NCBI GenBank assembly: GCA_045576635.1 | Contig: JAZNGT010000015.1 | Location: 96,707 to 160,706 of the forward strand | Reading direction: 5' to 3' | From: Congzhengia sp045576635 | GTDB taxonomy: Bacteria; Bacillota; Clostridia; UBA1381; UBA9506 | DNA length: 64,000 bases | Part shown: positions 18,673 through 25,639 of the stretch, in pieces | Numbering within the stretch: position 1 is the first letter of the stretch | How the letters are laid out: every line of letters begins with the position of its first letter | The notes under the pieces: generated by a model | Database searches by the model: none | Told to the model about the DNA's origin: nothing | The model's input: only the letters and a program-made list of their open reading frames with translations | Made by a program: the position numbers and the translations under genes

Positions 18673-18924
18673 TCAGTTGTTTTCTACATAGTACTTAACG
18701 AGCGCTTCTAAAATTTCATCCCGTTCAACCTTCATGATGAGTGCGCGCGCATTTTTATGTCCGGTAATATAGGTTGGATCGCCTGAAAGAATATAACCTA
18801 CCATCTGACTGATTGAGTTGTATCCTTTTTCTTCGAGCGCTGCGTACACTTCCATCACGATATTTTTAATCATATCTTCGCGCGTTGCGCCAAACTGAAA
18901 CTTTTGTGTTGCGTTTAAATCCAT
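18673..18924 (-). CDS. ireB: IreB family regulatory phosphoprotein (UPF0297)
   Basis: 83 residues with the family pattern KFQFG near the start, ALEEKGYNSISQMVGYILSGDPTYITGHKNAR in the middle and VERDEILEALVKYYVE at the end. IreB is a small substrate of the PASTA Ser/Thr kinase IreK in Enterococcus, linked to cell-wall stress. In many Bacillota it lies between alaS and ruvX; here it stands alone with its own promoter and terminator, and alaS is about 44 kb away. Confidence 0.93.
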   Translation of the reverse strand: MDLNATQKFQFGATREDMIKNIVMEVYAALEEKGYNSISQMVGYILSGDPTYITGHKNARALIMKVERDEILEALVKYYVENN

Positions 18925-18954
18925 ACCTTACACCTACCTTTTCTTTCTATTATC

Positions 18955-18983
18955 ATTATACATCAGTTTTAAAATTTATGCAA
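18955..18983 (-). promoter_or_regulatory. Promoter of ireB
   Basis: Minus strand TTGCAT (18978-18983), 17 bp, TATAAT (18955-18960). About 30 nt upstream of the ATG. Confidence 0.8.
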
Positions 18984-19019
18984 GAATTATTTTTATAAAT
19001 TTCCCATTTTGACGAAAAC

Positions 19020-19054
19020 AAAAGAAAAGCTGTCCCCTTTCGGAAACAGCTTTT
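19020..19054 (-). terminator. Terminator after rpmE-secG
   Basis: Stem AAAAGCTGT...ACAGCTTTT (19025-19033 with 19046-19054) capped by a GAAA-type loop on the minus strand, then TTTTCTTTT. Confidence 0.85.
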
Positions 19055-19079
19055 AATTTGCGTATTGCGTCACACCGGT

Positions 19080-19310
19080 TTACATAAAGAACAATACGAT
19101 AGAGGTTATTAAAAACGCAATCGCAATAACCGATGTCCACTTTTCAAATATTGCATCTAACGTTCTGCCTTTGTTTTTACCAAAGAATGTTTCGGAGCCG
19201 CCTGCAATGGAACCTGAAAGGCCCTGTGCTTTGCCGGACTGCAACAAAACAACCGCGATTAAAATAAGAGACAGTATTAAATGAATGATACGAACAATTG
19301 TAAGCCACAT
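19080..19310 (-). CDS. secG: Preprotein translocase subunit SecG
   Basis: 76 residues with two membrane helices (about 5-25 and 55-75) joined by the conserved loop VVLLQSGKAQGLSGSIAGGSETFFG. It is an accessory subunit of the SecYEG channel. It follows rpmE by about 33 nt, and the two share a promoter and terminator. Confidence 0.95.
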   Translation of the reverse strand: MWLTIVRIIHLILSLILIAVVLLQSGKAQGLSGSIAGGSETFFGKNKGRTLDAIFEKWTSVIAIAFLITSIVLFFM

Positions 19311-19343
19311 AGCCTACTACACCTCCATATATACAGAGCAAAA

Positions 19344-19550
19344 TTACTCAGCCTGCATACCAAATCTCTTTCTGAATTTCTCAACACGACCGCCTGTATC
19401 AACGAGCTTCTGCTTTCCTGTGAAGAAAGGATGGCATTTAGAACAAATTTCAACTGTGATGTTTTCTTTTGTTGAACCTGTTTCAATCACTTCGCCGCAA
19501 GCACATTTGATTGTGGTCTGCTTATATTCCGGATGGATTCCTTCTTTCAT
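19344..19550 (-). CDS. rpmE: Ribosomal protein bL31 (zinc form)
   Basis: 68 residues. Zinc ligands are in KCACGEV and EICSKCHPFFTG (CxC and CxxC), so this is the zinc-containing L31 paralogue. It ends in the family pattern GGRVEKFRKRFG. AGAGGTGAAATAA precedes the ATG. A stem-loop in the roughly 80-nt leader may be used for control. Confidence 0.97.
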   Translation of the reverse strand: MKEGIHPEYKQTTIKCACGEVIETGSTKENITVEICSKCHPFFTGKQKLVDTGGRVEKFRKRFGMQAE

Positions 19551-19592
19551 TTATTTCACCTCTTTCAGACAAGTAAATCTACATCTTTAAAT

Positions 19593-19622
19593 CAAAATGC
19601 ATTCGCAAAAAACCGCATTTTG
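19593..19622 (-). promoter_or_regulatory. Stem-loop in the rpmE leader, possible L31 autoregulatory leader
   Basis: Perfect 8-bp inverted repeat CAAAATGC/GCATTTTG (19593-19600 with 19615-19622) right after the predicted transcription start. No T-run follows. Ribosomal-protein leaders for L31 are known in several phyla; whether this one matches a described Firmicutes L31 motif was not tested. Confidence 0.5.
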
Positions 19623-19637
19623 AAACATAACGCTATG

Positions 19638-19666
19638 ATTATAGCACAACTCTTTCCATTTTGCAA
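19638..19666 (-). promoter_or_regulatory. Promoter of rpmE-secG
   Basis: Minus strand TTGCAA (19661-19666), 17 bp, TATAAT (19638-19643), with GTGC just before the -10. Confidence 0.85.
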
Positions 19667-19725
19667 CAGTTTTTTTCAAAAATTTCGCAAAATATTTTAG
19701 TTCAATTGTTTTACAGCTTCAAATA

Positions 19726-20871
19726 TTAAATATCAAGTTCTTTTTCACGTAGTCTTTTCGCAATAAATTTATCGTAAAAAACAAGTTTAATCGCTGCAAC
19801 AAGCGGTACGCCGATAAACATACCGATAATGCCGCCAATCGTTCCGCCAATTGCAACACCGGCAATAACAAGAAGCGGACTGATGCCGATTCTGTCAGAA
19901 ACGATTTTCGGACCAATAAACAAATTATCAATAATCTGCATGCCAATGATAAACAAAAGTACAATAAGTGCTTTAACAGGATTAAATAAAAGCGCAATTA
20001 AAACACTTGGCACAGCACCAATCCAGGGACCAATGTACGGAATCATATTGGTGACAGCAAGGAATAAACTGATTAGCGGCGCAAGCGGAATGTCAAAGGG
20101 TACCAAAACGACAAGTCCCAACACAAAAACAACAAACGCCTGCAAGAGTTTACTGATTAAAAAGTTAAAAAATATTTGATTGACTTCTTTTCCACATTCT
20201 AAGATATGGTCTGCTCTTTTCACAGAAAATGTCGCATACACAAACCGTTTGGTGTGTCTGAAAAAGTTTTCTTTTCCGAAAAGAAAATATACAGAAATTA
20301 CAATACCAAACACAATACGAATCACAGTTTTAGCAGATCCGCTTACAGCATTTGTAACAACACCGCTGAAATGGAATACATCAAACCTCTGTTCAAACCA
20401 ACTGTAGAAGGTTGTAATAATTTCAGAAAGGTTTCCGCCAAACTTGCGACCGATCTCAGGGCCAAAAATATCAAACACATCACCCGTCCATTTCTGGAAT
20501 GATGCCAGATAATTTGGAAGCAATAGTAAAAACTCGTTAATGCCGCTTACGATTGTCGGAATAATGTTTATTACAAATACAGAAATAAAACCGGCAACCA
20601 CAAGATAAACAACTGCGATAGAAAGACCGCGCTTTACTTTTCGTTTTTTTAATGCATCATCTTCTTTGACGATAAAGTGTTCTAAAAAGACCACGAGCGG
20701 ATTTAAAAAATAAGCAAAAGCGAGCCCGTAAACAAAATACGCGATGCAGGAATAGAGTGTAGAAAAAAGACCAGAAAAGGACATGTCAGTTGTAAAAATC
20801 ATTTTGCAAAGCCATAACCCAATAAACAAAACCGGCAACACATCTAAATAGCGTATTTTCCATTTCTTCAT
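19726..20871 (-). CDS. AI-2E family transporter (PF01594)
   Basis: 381-residue polytopic membrane protein. Two helices at the N-terminus, one helix near residues 65-90, a soluble middle segment and at least four C-terminal helices, including VTNMIPYIGPWIGAVPSVLI and GPKIVSDRIGISPLLVI, which are family hallmarks. Members transport autoinducer-2, act as Na+/H+ antiporters or have unknown substrates. It starts 13 nt after the amidase stop, with AAGGAG before the ATG, so the broken amidase gene and this gene would share a transcript. Confidence 0.88.
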   Translation of the reverse strand: MKKWKIRYLDVLPVLFIGLWLCKMIFTTDMSFSGLFSTLYSCIAYFVYGLAFAYFLNPLVVFLEHFIVKEDDALKKRKVKRGLSIAVVYLVVAGFISVFVINIIPTIVSGINEFLLLLPNYLASFQKWTGDVFDIFGPEIGRKFGGNLSEIITTFYSWFEQRFDVFHFSGVVTNAVSGSAKTVIRIVFGIVISVYFLFGKENFFRHTKRFVYATFSVKRADHILECGKEVNQIFFNFLISKLLQAFVVFVLGLVVLVPFDIPLAPLISLFLAVTNMIPYIGPWIGAVPSVLIALLFNPVKALIVLLFIIGMQIIDNLFIGPKIVSDRIGISPLLVIAGVAIGGTIGGIIGMFIGVPLVAAIKLVFYDKFIAKRLREKELDI

Positions 20872-20883
20872 TTTATCAGCTCC

Positions 20884-21450
20884 TTATTTTTCGTGAAAGT
20901 AATTTATAATACCACAGTAAATTGCCCACGCAACTTGTTTCTGGTAATTTTCGTCTATAAGTTTTTGTTCTTCCTTTTCGTTGGATAGAAAACCGCATTC
21001 TACAAGAACCGCAGGAAGTTTAGCATGTTTTAAAAGATAAATACCGCTATCTGCCTTCTTTTCTATGCGCGGAGAACTTGGGTTTAGCGCATCATTGAGA
21101 TTTTTCTGCAACGCTTTGGCAAGTCGCTCGCTTTCTTTATCATTTGTCGAAAAAAACACCTGCGGACCGCTATACTTTGCATCCGGAAACGTGTTCATAT
21201 GTATACTCACAAATGCGTCAGCCTGAAACTGTTCCATCAATTTTTCGCGATTTTTCATATCGGATAGTTTCTTACTTCGGATTGTCCCCTGCGTATCGTA
21301 AATACCGTTATCATCAGAACGTGTCACAATAACACTTACTGAACCCTGCTCTAAAAATGTCTGGAGTTTTAATGCGATAGAAAGATTTAAATCCTTTTCC
21401 AGTATACCTTTACTTCCAACCGCACCCCCATCCGGTGCACCATGACATGG
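20884..21450 (-). pseudogene. C-terminal 188 codons of an N-acetylmuramoyl-L-alanine amidase (amidase_3, CwlD-like), 5' part missing
   Basis: Reading frame open from 21450 (just after a TAA at 21451-21453) to a stop at 20884, with no plausible start at its beginning. The first codons read PCHGAPDGGAVGSKGILEKD, so the frame enters at the catalytic HG of the family motif DPGHGG. Later zinc-site and catalytic motifs are intact: Glu in GILEKDLNL, His in FVSIHMN and Glu in AVLVECGFLSN. The residue before His is Cys where the family has Gly. CwlD of B. subtilis is about 237 residues, so about 50 N-terminal codons (signal peptide plus IVIDPG) are lacking. That half was not found anywhere in the window. 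The break coincides with a near-palindrome at 21439-21451, and a serine recombinase ends 30 nt away. It may be a gene half waiting for DNA rearrangement rather than a decayed gene. Confidence 0.85.
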
Positions 21451-21451
21451 T
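21439..21451. repeat. Candidate recombination (att) site at the amidase break point
   Basis: Minus strand ACCATG-T-CATGGT, a 13-bp near-perfect palindrome centred on 21445. It lies exactly where amidase homology begins and 30 nt beyond the recombinase stop codon. Large serine recombinases act at short imperfect palindromes, so this is the best candidate crossover region. The partner site was not found by eye. Confidence 0.55.
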
Positions 21452-21480
21452 TAGAAACAATACTATGCAAGAATAAAAAA

Positions 21481-23025
21481 TTAAAAATTCCAGAATATTG
21501 TAATTTTTCTCGTTCCGTCTATTACCGGACCAATTAAAATTCTGTCAATCATAAAAAGAACCGAATACGCATTCAATCTGAATTTTTTGGGGAATTTTTT
21601 GATAAATTCTTTCACATCGCTATCATTCAATAAAGGGGTGTTTTGTTCGATTGACACCACTCTTTTCTCAAGCATCAGGATTTCATTTTTTATATCCTGA
21701 TAGATATCTTGAAACTCCCTTAATTCTATTATACCATCTAATTTGTCTTTGTAAAGTTGTTTTATATTAAGATTCTGTTTCAAAATGGATTGTTCTATTC
21801 TCTTTTTCTCTTCTTGTTGTGTATGAAAAACCGGCATCGTTTTGAAAACATTTATCATTTTTTCAGGATTGTAGTATTTGCAAAGAAGTTTTTCTGCCTC
21901 ACGCGTCACCAAATCCGATACTACATCAAAACGGATACTTGCAGTATTTATGCAATGTAAATCACTACATTTTGTTGCTTTGCATTTTAAGTATTCATAC
22001 CTTCCGTCTTTTAAACGATAACTCATTTTCCACATGCTGCTTTTGCAAGTTTCGCAAAAGATTTTGCCTGTAAATATGTGCCGTTTTCCGTTTTCTTTTT
22101 CTACTCTTTCGTTTGATCCAATTTTTTGATTAACCACATTCCATGTAGCAACATCTACAATTGCTTCATGTGCATTCTCTTTTATAATTCTTTCGTTTTG
22201 CGGTATGGTACGTCTTTTTTTGCTTTTGTAACTTATCGTTTCTGTCTTCCTTTGTACAAGTGTTCCTTTGTACACAGGGTTTGTTAAAATCTGTCTTATC
22301 ATTGATTCTGACCACATTTCAGATGTTGTTTTACTGTCATGTGTTTTAAAGTTACTGCCGCATATTTTTTTGTATCTGGCAGGCGACGGTATTCCTTCTG
22401 CATTAAGTTCTTTTGCAATTTTTACGTACCCCTCTCCTGTAAGATACAAGTCATAGATTTTACGTACCGTTTGTGCTGCGGTTTCATCTATAAAAAGTTT
22501 TCCCTTTGCATCTTTTAAAAGACGGTATCCATACGGTGCAAAAGCACCTGTAAAGATTCCGTTTTCTTTTTTATGGCGAAGTGTTTTTTTTATATTTTCC
22601 GACAGGTCTTCCAGATACCACTCATTTACGAGACCATTTATCTGTCGCGATTTTTTATTGGCAAAATCCTCTGTGTCAGCATGGTCTAAAAGCCCGATAA
22701 ACCGCACTCCCCACTCTTTAAACTTTCCGTGTATGTAGTGCTCGATAACCTCCAAATCTCGACTGAATCTCGATTGCGTCTTACAAACTACAACGTCTAT
22801 TTTATGAGATTCGCATTCTGCAAGCATTTTCTGAAATTCAGGGCGAGAACTATCAGCACCCGACATGTCTTCATCACAATAAATTCCTTGAATTTCCCAG
22901 TTTTTTTCATGACAGTAAGAGAGCAAAAGGGACTTTTGATTTTGTATACTTTCGCTTTCGTCGTTTTTATGTTTTTTGTTTCTGTCTTCATCTGAAAGGC
23001 GACAATAAATCGCAGCACGCATCAT
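21481..23025 (-). CDS. Large serine recombinase (SpoIVCA-like size)
   Basis: 514 residues. The resolvase domain (1-150) has the catalytic Ser11 in AAIYCRLSDED, plus KTQSRFSRD. The recombinase domain (about 165-290) includes APYGYRLLKD and MIRQILTNPVYKGTLVQRK. A zinc ribbon follows (CETC near residue 333, then further Cys around 360-372), then a coiled-coil segment (about 410-460) and a C-terminal tail. These enzymes cut and rejoin DNA at specific att sites and include phage integrases and SpoIVCA of the skin element (500 residues). The start ATG overlaps the stop of a 39-codon gene upstream (ATGA). It reads toward the broken amidase. No other phage or transposon gene is adjacent. Confidence 0.95.
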   Translation of the reverse strand: MMRAAIYCRLSDEDRNKKHKNDESESIQNQKSLLLSYCHEKNWEIQGIYCDEDMSGADSSRPEFQKMLAECESHKIDVVVCKTQSRFSRDLEVIEHYIHGKFKEWGVRFIGLLDHADTEDFANKKSRQINGLVNEWYLEDLSENIKKTLRHKKENGIFTGAFAPYGYRLLKDAKGKLFIDETAAQTVRKIYDLYLTGEGYVKIAKELNAEGIPSPARYKKICGSNFKTHDSKTTSEMWSESMIRQILTNPVYKGTLVQRKTETISYKSKKRRTIPQNERIIKENAHEAIVDVATWNVVNQKIGSNERVEKENGKRHIFTGKIFCETCKSSMWKMSYRLKDGRYEYLKCKATKCSDLHCINTASIRFDVVSDLVTREAEKLLCKYYNPEKMINVFKTMPVFHTQQEEKKRIEQSILKQNLNIKQLYKDKLDGIIELREFQDIYQDIKNEILMLEKRVVSIEQNTPLLNDSDVKEFIKKFPKKFRLNAYSVLFMIDRILIGPVIDGTRKITIFWNF

Positions 23026-23141
23026 CTTTCTTTTACATCCTTAATGTGCGCCATTATTATTTTTTCCACAAGTTGCTGTATGTTTTTTTCTTTTGTTTTT
23101 TCATCTTCTGATTGAAATTTGTTTTCTACAAGATACTCCAT
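23022..23141 (-). CDS. 39-residue protein translationally coupled to the recombinase
   Basis: Short frame too small for usual gene callers, starting at ATG 23141 with AGGAGGG 6 nt upstream, the strongest ribosome site in the locus. It begins MEYLVENKFQSED and ends AHIKDVKER; it is rich in Lys, Glu and Gln and likely helical after residue 15 (IQQLVEKIIMAHIKDV is amphipathic). Its TGA overlaps the recombinase ATG. No family is recognised. Serine recombinases need a small partner protein to reverse direction (for example SprB of SPbeta), and the coupling makes such a role possible, but this is inference; it could also be a simple translation-enhancing leader. Confidence 0.65.
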   Translation of the reverse strand: MEYLVENKFQSEDEKTKEKNIQQLVEKIIMAHIKDVKER

Positions 23142-23167
23142 GATTTCCCTCCTTTTTGCTACGCTTT

Positions 23168-23196
23168 ATTATACATAACTTATAAAAAAAATATGT
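23168..23196 (-). promoter_or_regulatory. Atypical, possibly SigE-like promoter of the recombinase transcript
   Basis: Minus strand ACATATT (23190-23196), 14 bp, TGTATAAT (23168-23175). The -35 matches 6 of 7 bases of the B. subtilis SigE consensus KMATATT and the 14-bp spacing is right, but the -10 matches CATACAMT in only 5 of 8. The TATAAT has no good SigA -35 at 16-18 bp. Assignment is tentative. Confidence 0.35.
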
Positions 23197-23202
23197 CCTG
23201 AA

Positions 23203-23236
23203 AATCAAAAAGGTTGTAGCAAGTCGCTACAACCTC
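23203..23236 (-). terminator. Terminator after spoVT
   Basis: 10-bp stem AGGTTGTAGC/GCTACAACCT (23211-23220 with 23226-23235), followed on the minus strand by TTTTTGATTTTC. It insulates spoVT from the recombinase. Confidence 0.85.
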
Positions 23237-23241
23237 TTATA

Positions 23242-23787
23242 TTATTGTTCTATGTGTCTTCCTAAAAATCCGGCAGCAGAAAGGGCAAGTTTTTCTTCAA
23301 TTTCTCCCATTTTCGGTGACTGTTCATTTGAGAAAAACACAACCGAACCTATGGTGTCACCTTCTGATACAATAGGCGCTACAATACCTGCATTATACTT
23401 TTCACTACCTTCTATGACAGGTACGTTTTTCTGTTCCTGTCCTTTGCAAATAAAGGTTGTTTTTTCCTCCATCAATTTTTCAATATCGGAACTTACTTTC
23501 TTTTCGGAAAGTTCTCGTTTTGGAACACCGGATACAGCGATTACACTATCCATATCAGTAATACAAATCGGAAAACCGCTTGTTTTTGCAAGTGTTTCTG
23601 CATAGTCACCTGCAAATTCACCAAGTTCACCAACAGGAGAATATTTTTTAAATATTACTTCGCCGTCCTTGCCTGTGTAGATTTCTAACGGTGCACCCTC
23701 TCTGATTCGAAGCGTTCTGCGGATTTCTTTCGGAATTACTACGCGCCCTAAGTCGTCAATTCTTCTGACTATTCCAGTCGCTTTCAT
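23242..23787 (-). CDS. spoVT: Stage V sporulation protein T (AbrB-type regulator)
   Basis: 181 residues. The N-terminal swapped-hairpin AbrB DNA-binding domain begins MKATGIVRRIDDLGRVVIPK, as in B. subtilis SpoVT (178 residues). The C-terminal GAF-like domain (about 60-178) includes FPICITDMDSVIAVSGVPK. SpoVT tunes forespore SigG-dependent genes. The start is ATG 23787, which matches the family N-terminus; the frame open to 23925 is upstream region. A SigG-like promoter lies at 23826-23855. The gene is strong evidence for sporulation in this organism. Confidence 0.94.
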   Translation of the reverse strand: MKATGIVRRIDDLGRVVIPKEIRRTLRIREGAPLEIYTGKDGEVIFKKYSPVGELGEFAGDYAETLAKTSGFPICITDMDSVIAVSGVPKRELSEKKVSSDIEKLMEEKTTFICKGQEQKNVPVIEGSEKYNAGIVAPIVSEGDTIGSVVFFSNEQSPKMGEIEEKLALSAAGFLGRHIEQ

Positions 23788-23825
23788 ATTTTCAAAAATC
23801 TCCTTTTTTCGTTTGGTTACAAGCC

Positions 23826-23855
23826 TATTATTTGCAAACTGCATAAAAATATCCA
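23826..23855 (-). promoter_or_regulatory. SigG-like promoter of spoVT
   Basis: Minus strand TGGATA (23850-23855), 17 bp, AATAATA (23826-23832). Compared with the B. subtilis SigG pattern TGMATA-17/18-CATAMTA, one mismatch in each box. spoVT is a SigG-dependent gene in B. subtilis. Confidence 0.5.
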
Positions 23856-23882
23856 ATTTGAAAAAATAAAAATTTTCCAAAT

Positions 23883-23911
23883 GCATTTTTGTTCTTCCAT
23901 CCACATACATT
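23883..23911 (+). promoter_or_regulatory. SigE-like promoter of the gene divergent from spoVT
   Basis: GCATTTT (23883-23889), 14 bp, CATACATT (23904-23911). Compared with the B. subtilis SigE pattern KMATATT-14/15-CATACAMT there is one mismatch in each box. It suggests mother-cell expression. Confidence 0.5.
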
Positions 23912-23945
23912 GAGTAAGAAAACAAACAAATAAAGGAGAATGAAC

Positions 23946-25178
23946 TTGAAGCGCGAATACATTGTTTTACTGGAAGATACTTGGTATCATTTTTTTATAA
24001 AACCGTCACGAGGTCTTTGCGTCAGCAAAAGAACAGATGTGAGGTATGTCTTTTCAGACACTCTCCTTCCGGAAGCCATCTCAGATTTTAGTGTCGTAGC
24101 AGCAGAACAAGAAATTCATATTGTCTGTCAGGATAGGAAAGGCTCCATTTACTATATCCGATTTGATGGAGCAAAGAAAACCGTTCACCATCTTCTTGAA
24201 AGCAGGGAAAAAACATCTGCATTTAAAAATATTACACTTGCAAAAATTGGTGAATTTGTAAATCTTTTTTATGTCATTTCGTCAAAAGAGGGATTTGTTT
24301 TAATTCATCAAATTTTAGGCGAAACGATTTCAAGCCCAAAACCTGTCGATTACACAAAGGATACAAACTTTTCTCTTTGCAATCGTAAAACTAGCGATTT
24401 AACGCTTATTTATCATAGCAAAGAAGGTGTGTTGGGAACTAAAAAATTCAAATGGTCAAAAAAAGAATTTGAACCGTTTTTTCCACTTGAAATTGGTTGT
24501 GACCTCACACACGAAATTGTAACATGTGACAACCTTGATTTTCTTTGTATCGCAGGATATGCTTCATTTGATAAATTTGATAATATTTTATTTTGTAAGA
24601 TAAACGAAGAAAAAAATGACACAAATCTTTCTGCCGTTCATCTTGTTTCAGGCACATCAGAAGGCCTTACGTTTTCAAGTTATGACAATTTTCTGTGTGT
24701 GAGTTGGCTGGAAAACGGGCTCGTGATGACAGCAAACTTAACCAAGGATAACAAATGGACAAATCCAAAAAAATACATAAGAGGAAACACGCAGGAAATC
24801 GTGCTGTACCACGTCGAAACAAATTCCGGACATTTCGCCTCATACGGTTACAAACAAGACGGAAAAATCGTTTTATATGTCACTTGTGATATGTTAGATT
24901 CTCTGCCAAAAAGAAAGTCAGAAACGAACGTGCTTCCGCATAAAAAAAACGACGCAGAAAATGCGTCTTATCATGCAGAATATGTGAGGCAAAGTACGTA
25001 TTCTCGCGATTTAGAGCGAATACGAGAGTTTTTTACCGTTCGTGACAACGTAACAAAGGAACTGATTAAAAGAATAAATGTTCTTGAAACAAAATTTAAA
25101 AAGGAAACTGCTATTGCAGAAGACATGGATGCGATAGACCGTCTTGCAGCAGAAGGTACGAATAATATCAAAAATTAA
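23946..25178 (+). CDS. Hypothetical protein, beta-rich, divergent from spoVT
   Basis: 410 residues, family not recognised. The first 320 residues are a succession of short strands with recurring aromatic and SxxDxF/SKEGV-type turns (IHIVCQDRKGSIYYIRFD, NLFYVISSKEGFVLIHQI, LTLIYHSKEGVLGTKKF), suggesting a beta-propeller-like fold; the last 70 (from about 340) are a charged coiled coil. No signal peptide. TTG 23946, 7 nt after AAAGGAG, is a better start than the ATG at 23940, which is only 2 nt from it. The promoter looks SigE-like, hinting at a sporulation role. It converges on the SLOG gene with a 4-bp overlap of stop codons. Confidence 0.8.
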   Translation: MKREYIVLLEDTWYHFFIKPSRGLCVSKRTDVRYVFSDTLLPEAISDFSVVAAEQEIHIVCQDRKGSIYYIRFDGAKKTVHHLLESREKTSAFKNITLAKIGEFVNLFYVISSKEGFVLIHQILGETISSPKPVDYTKDTNFSLCNRKTSDLTLIYHSKEGVLGTKKFKWSKKEFEPFFPLEIGCDLTHEIVTCDNLDFLCIAGYASFDKFDNILFCKINEEKNDTNLSAVHLVSGTSEGLTFSSYDNFLCVSWLENGLVMTANLTKDNKWTNPKKYIRGNTQEIVLYHVETNSGHFASYGYKQDGKIVLYVTCDMLDSLPKRKSETNVLPHKKNDAENASYHAEYVRQSTYSRDLERIREFFTVRDNVTKELIKRINVLETKFKKETAIAEDMDAIDRLAAEGTNNIKN

Positions 25179-25639
25179 ACAACAAGATACACAACTTCTT
25201 TATCAATAGATTCAGCATAGCAAGCAGTGTAATAAGAGCCACCCGACGGCCTTTTTACATAAGCAATCACAAAATCAGAGTTATCTACCATATAGCGATT
25301 GCGCTTTTGCATACAGCCATTTTGATAACTTTCACTGACATATGTAACACAGTCCGCGCGTTCTAATATGTATTCATACAAATTTTTGTCGTATACACTC
25401 CACTTACTTGACTGATGTTTGTGTGGCGCATCGATATAAAGTTTAATTTCGGGATGTTTTTGTTTTAAAGAAAGTACTGTAAGTGCCGCAATTGTATCAA
25501 AACCTAAGGCGCCACCGTTTCTGAACACGGTGACGCCTTTTGTAATCATTTGTTGAATTTTGTCGCTTAAAGGCGCAAGAATCTGCTTTTCTTCTGTTTT
25601 GCTCAGTTCTCTATGACCGGTAAAACAGCAAGTGCGCAT
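25175..25639 (-). CDS. SLOG-family (DUF1273/YpsA-like) protein
   Basis: 154 residues. It starts MRTCCFTGHRELSK and contains FRNGGALGFDTIAALTVL and VTYVSESYQNGCMQKRNRYMVDNSDFVIAYV, the pattern of Rossmann-like SLOG proteins that bind nucleotide-type ligands. Exact ligand unknown. Its ATG overlaps the stop of the CD1247-like gene (TAATG), so the two are coupled. The stop codon overlaps that of the convergent gene (shared TTAA at 25175-25178), and no terminator separates them. Confidence 0.85.
   Translation of the reverse strand: MRTCCFTGHRELSKTEEKQILAPLSDKIQQMITKGVTVFRNGGALGFDTIAALTVLSLKQKHPEIKLYIDAPHKHQSSKWSVYDKNLYEYILERADCVTYVSESYQNGCMQKRNRYMVDNSDFVIAYVKRPSGGSYYTACYAESIDKEVVYLVV

Noticed and set aside
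20884..21327. Amidase as a short complete gene starting at GTG 21327
   Set aside because: Homology to amidase_3 continues in frame 41 codons upstream to 21450, so this GTG is internal; there is no ribosome site.
21439..23240. A complete 1.8-kb mobile element between recombinase and spoVT terminator
   Set aside because: No 5' amidase half or second att site lies between the recombinase promoter and the spoVT terminator, so a small self-contained insertion is not supported.
23242..23925. Longer spoVT frame from 23925
   Set aside because: The family N-terminus MKATGIVRRIDD and a ribosome site fit ATG 23787; the extra 46 codons contain the SigG-like promoter.
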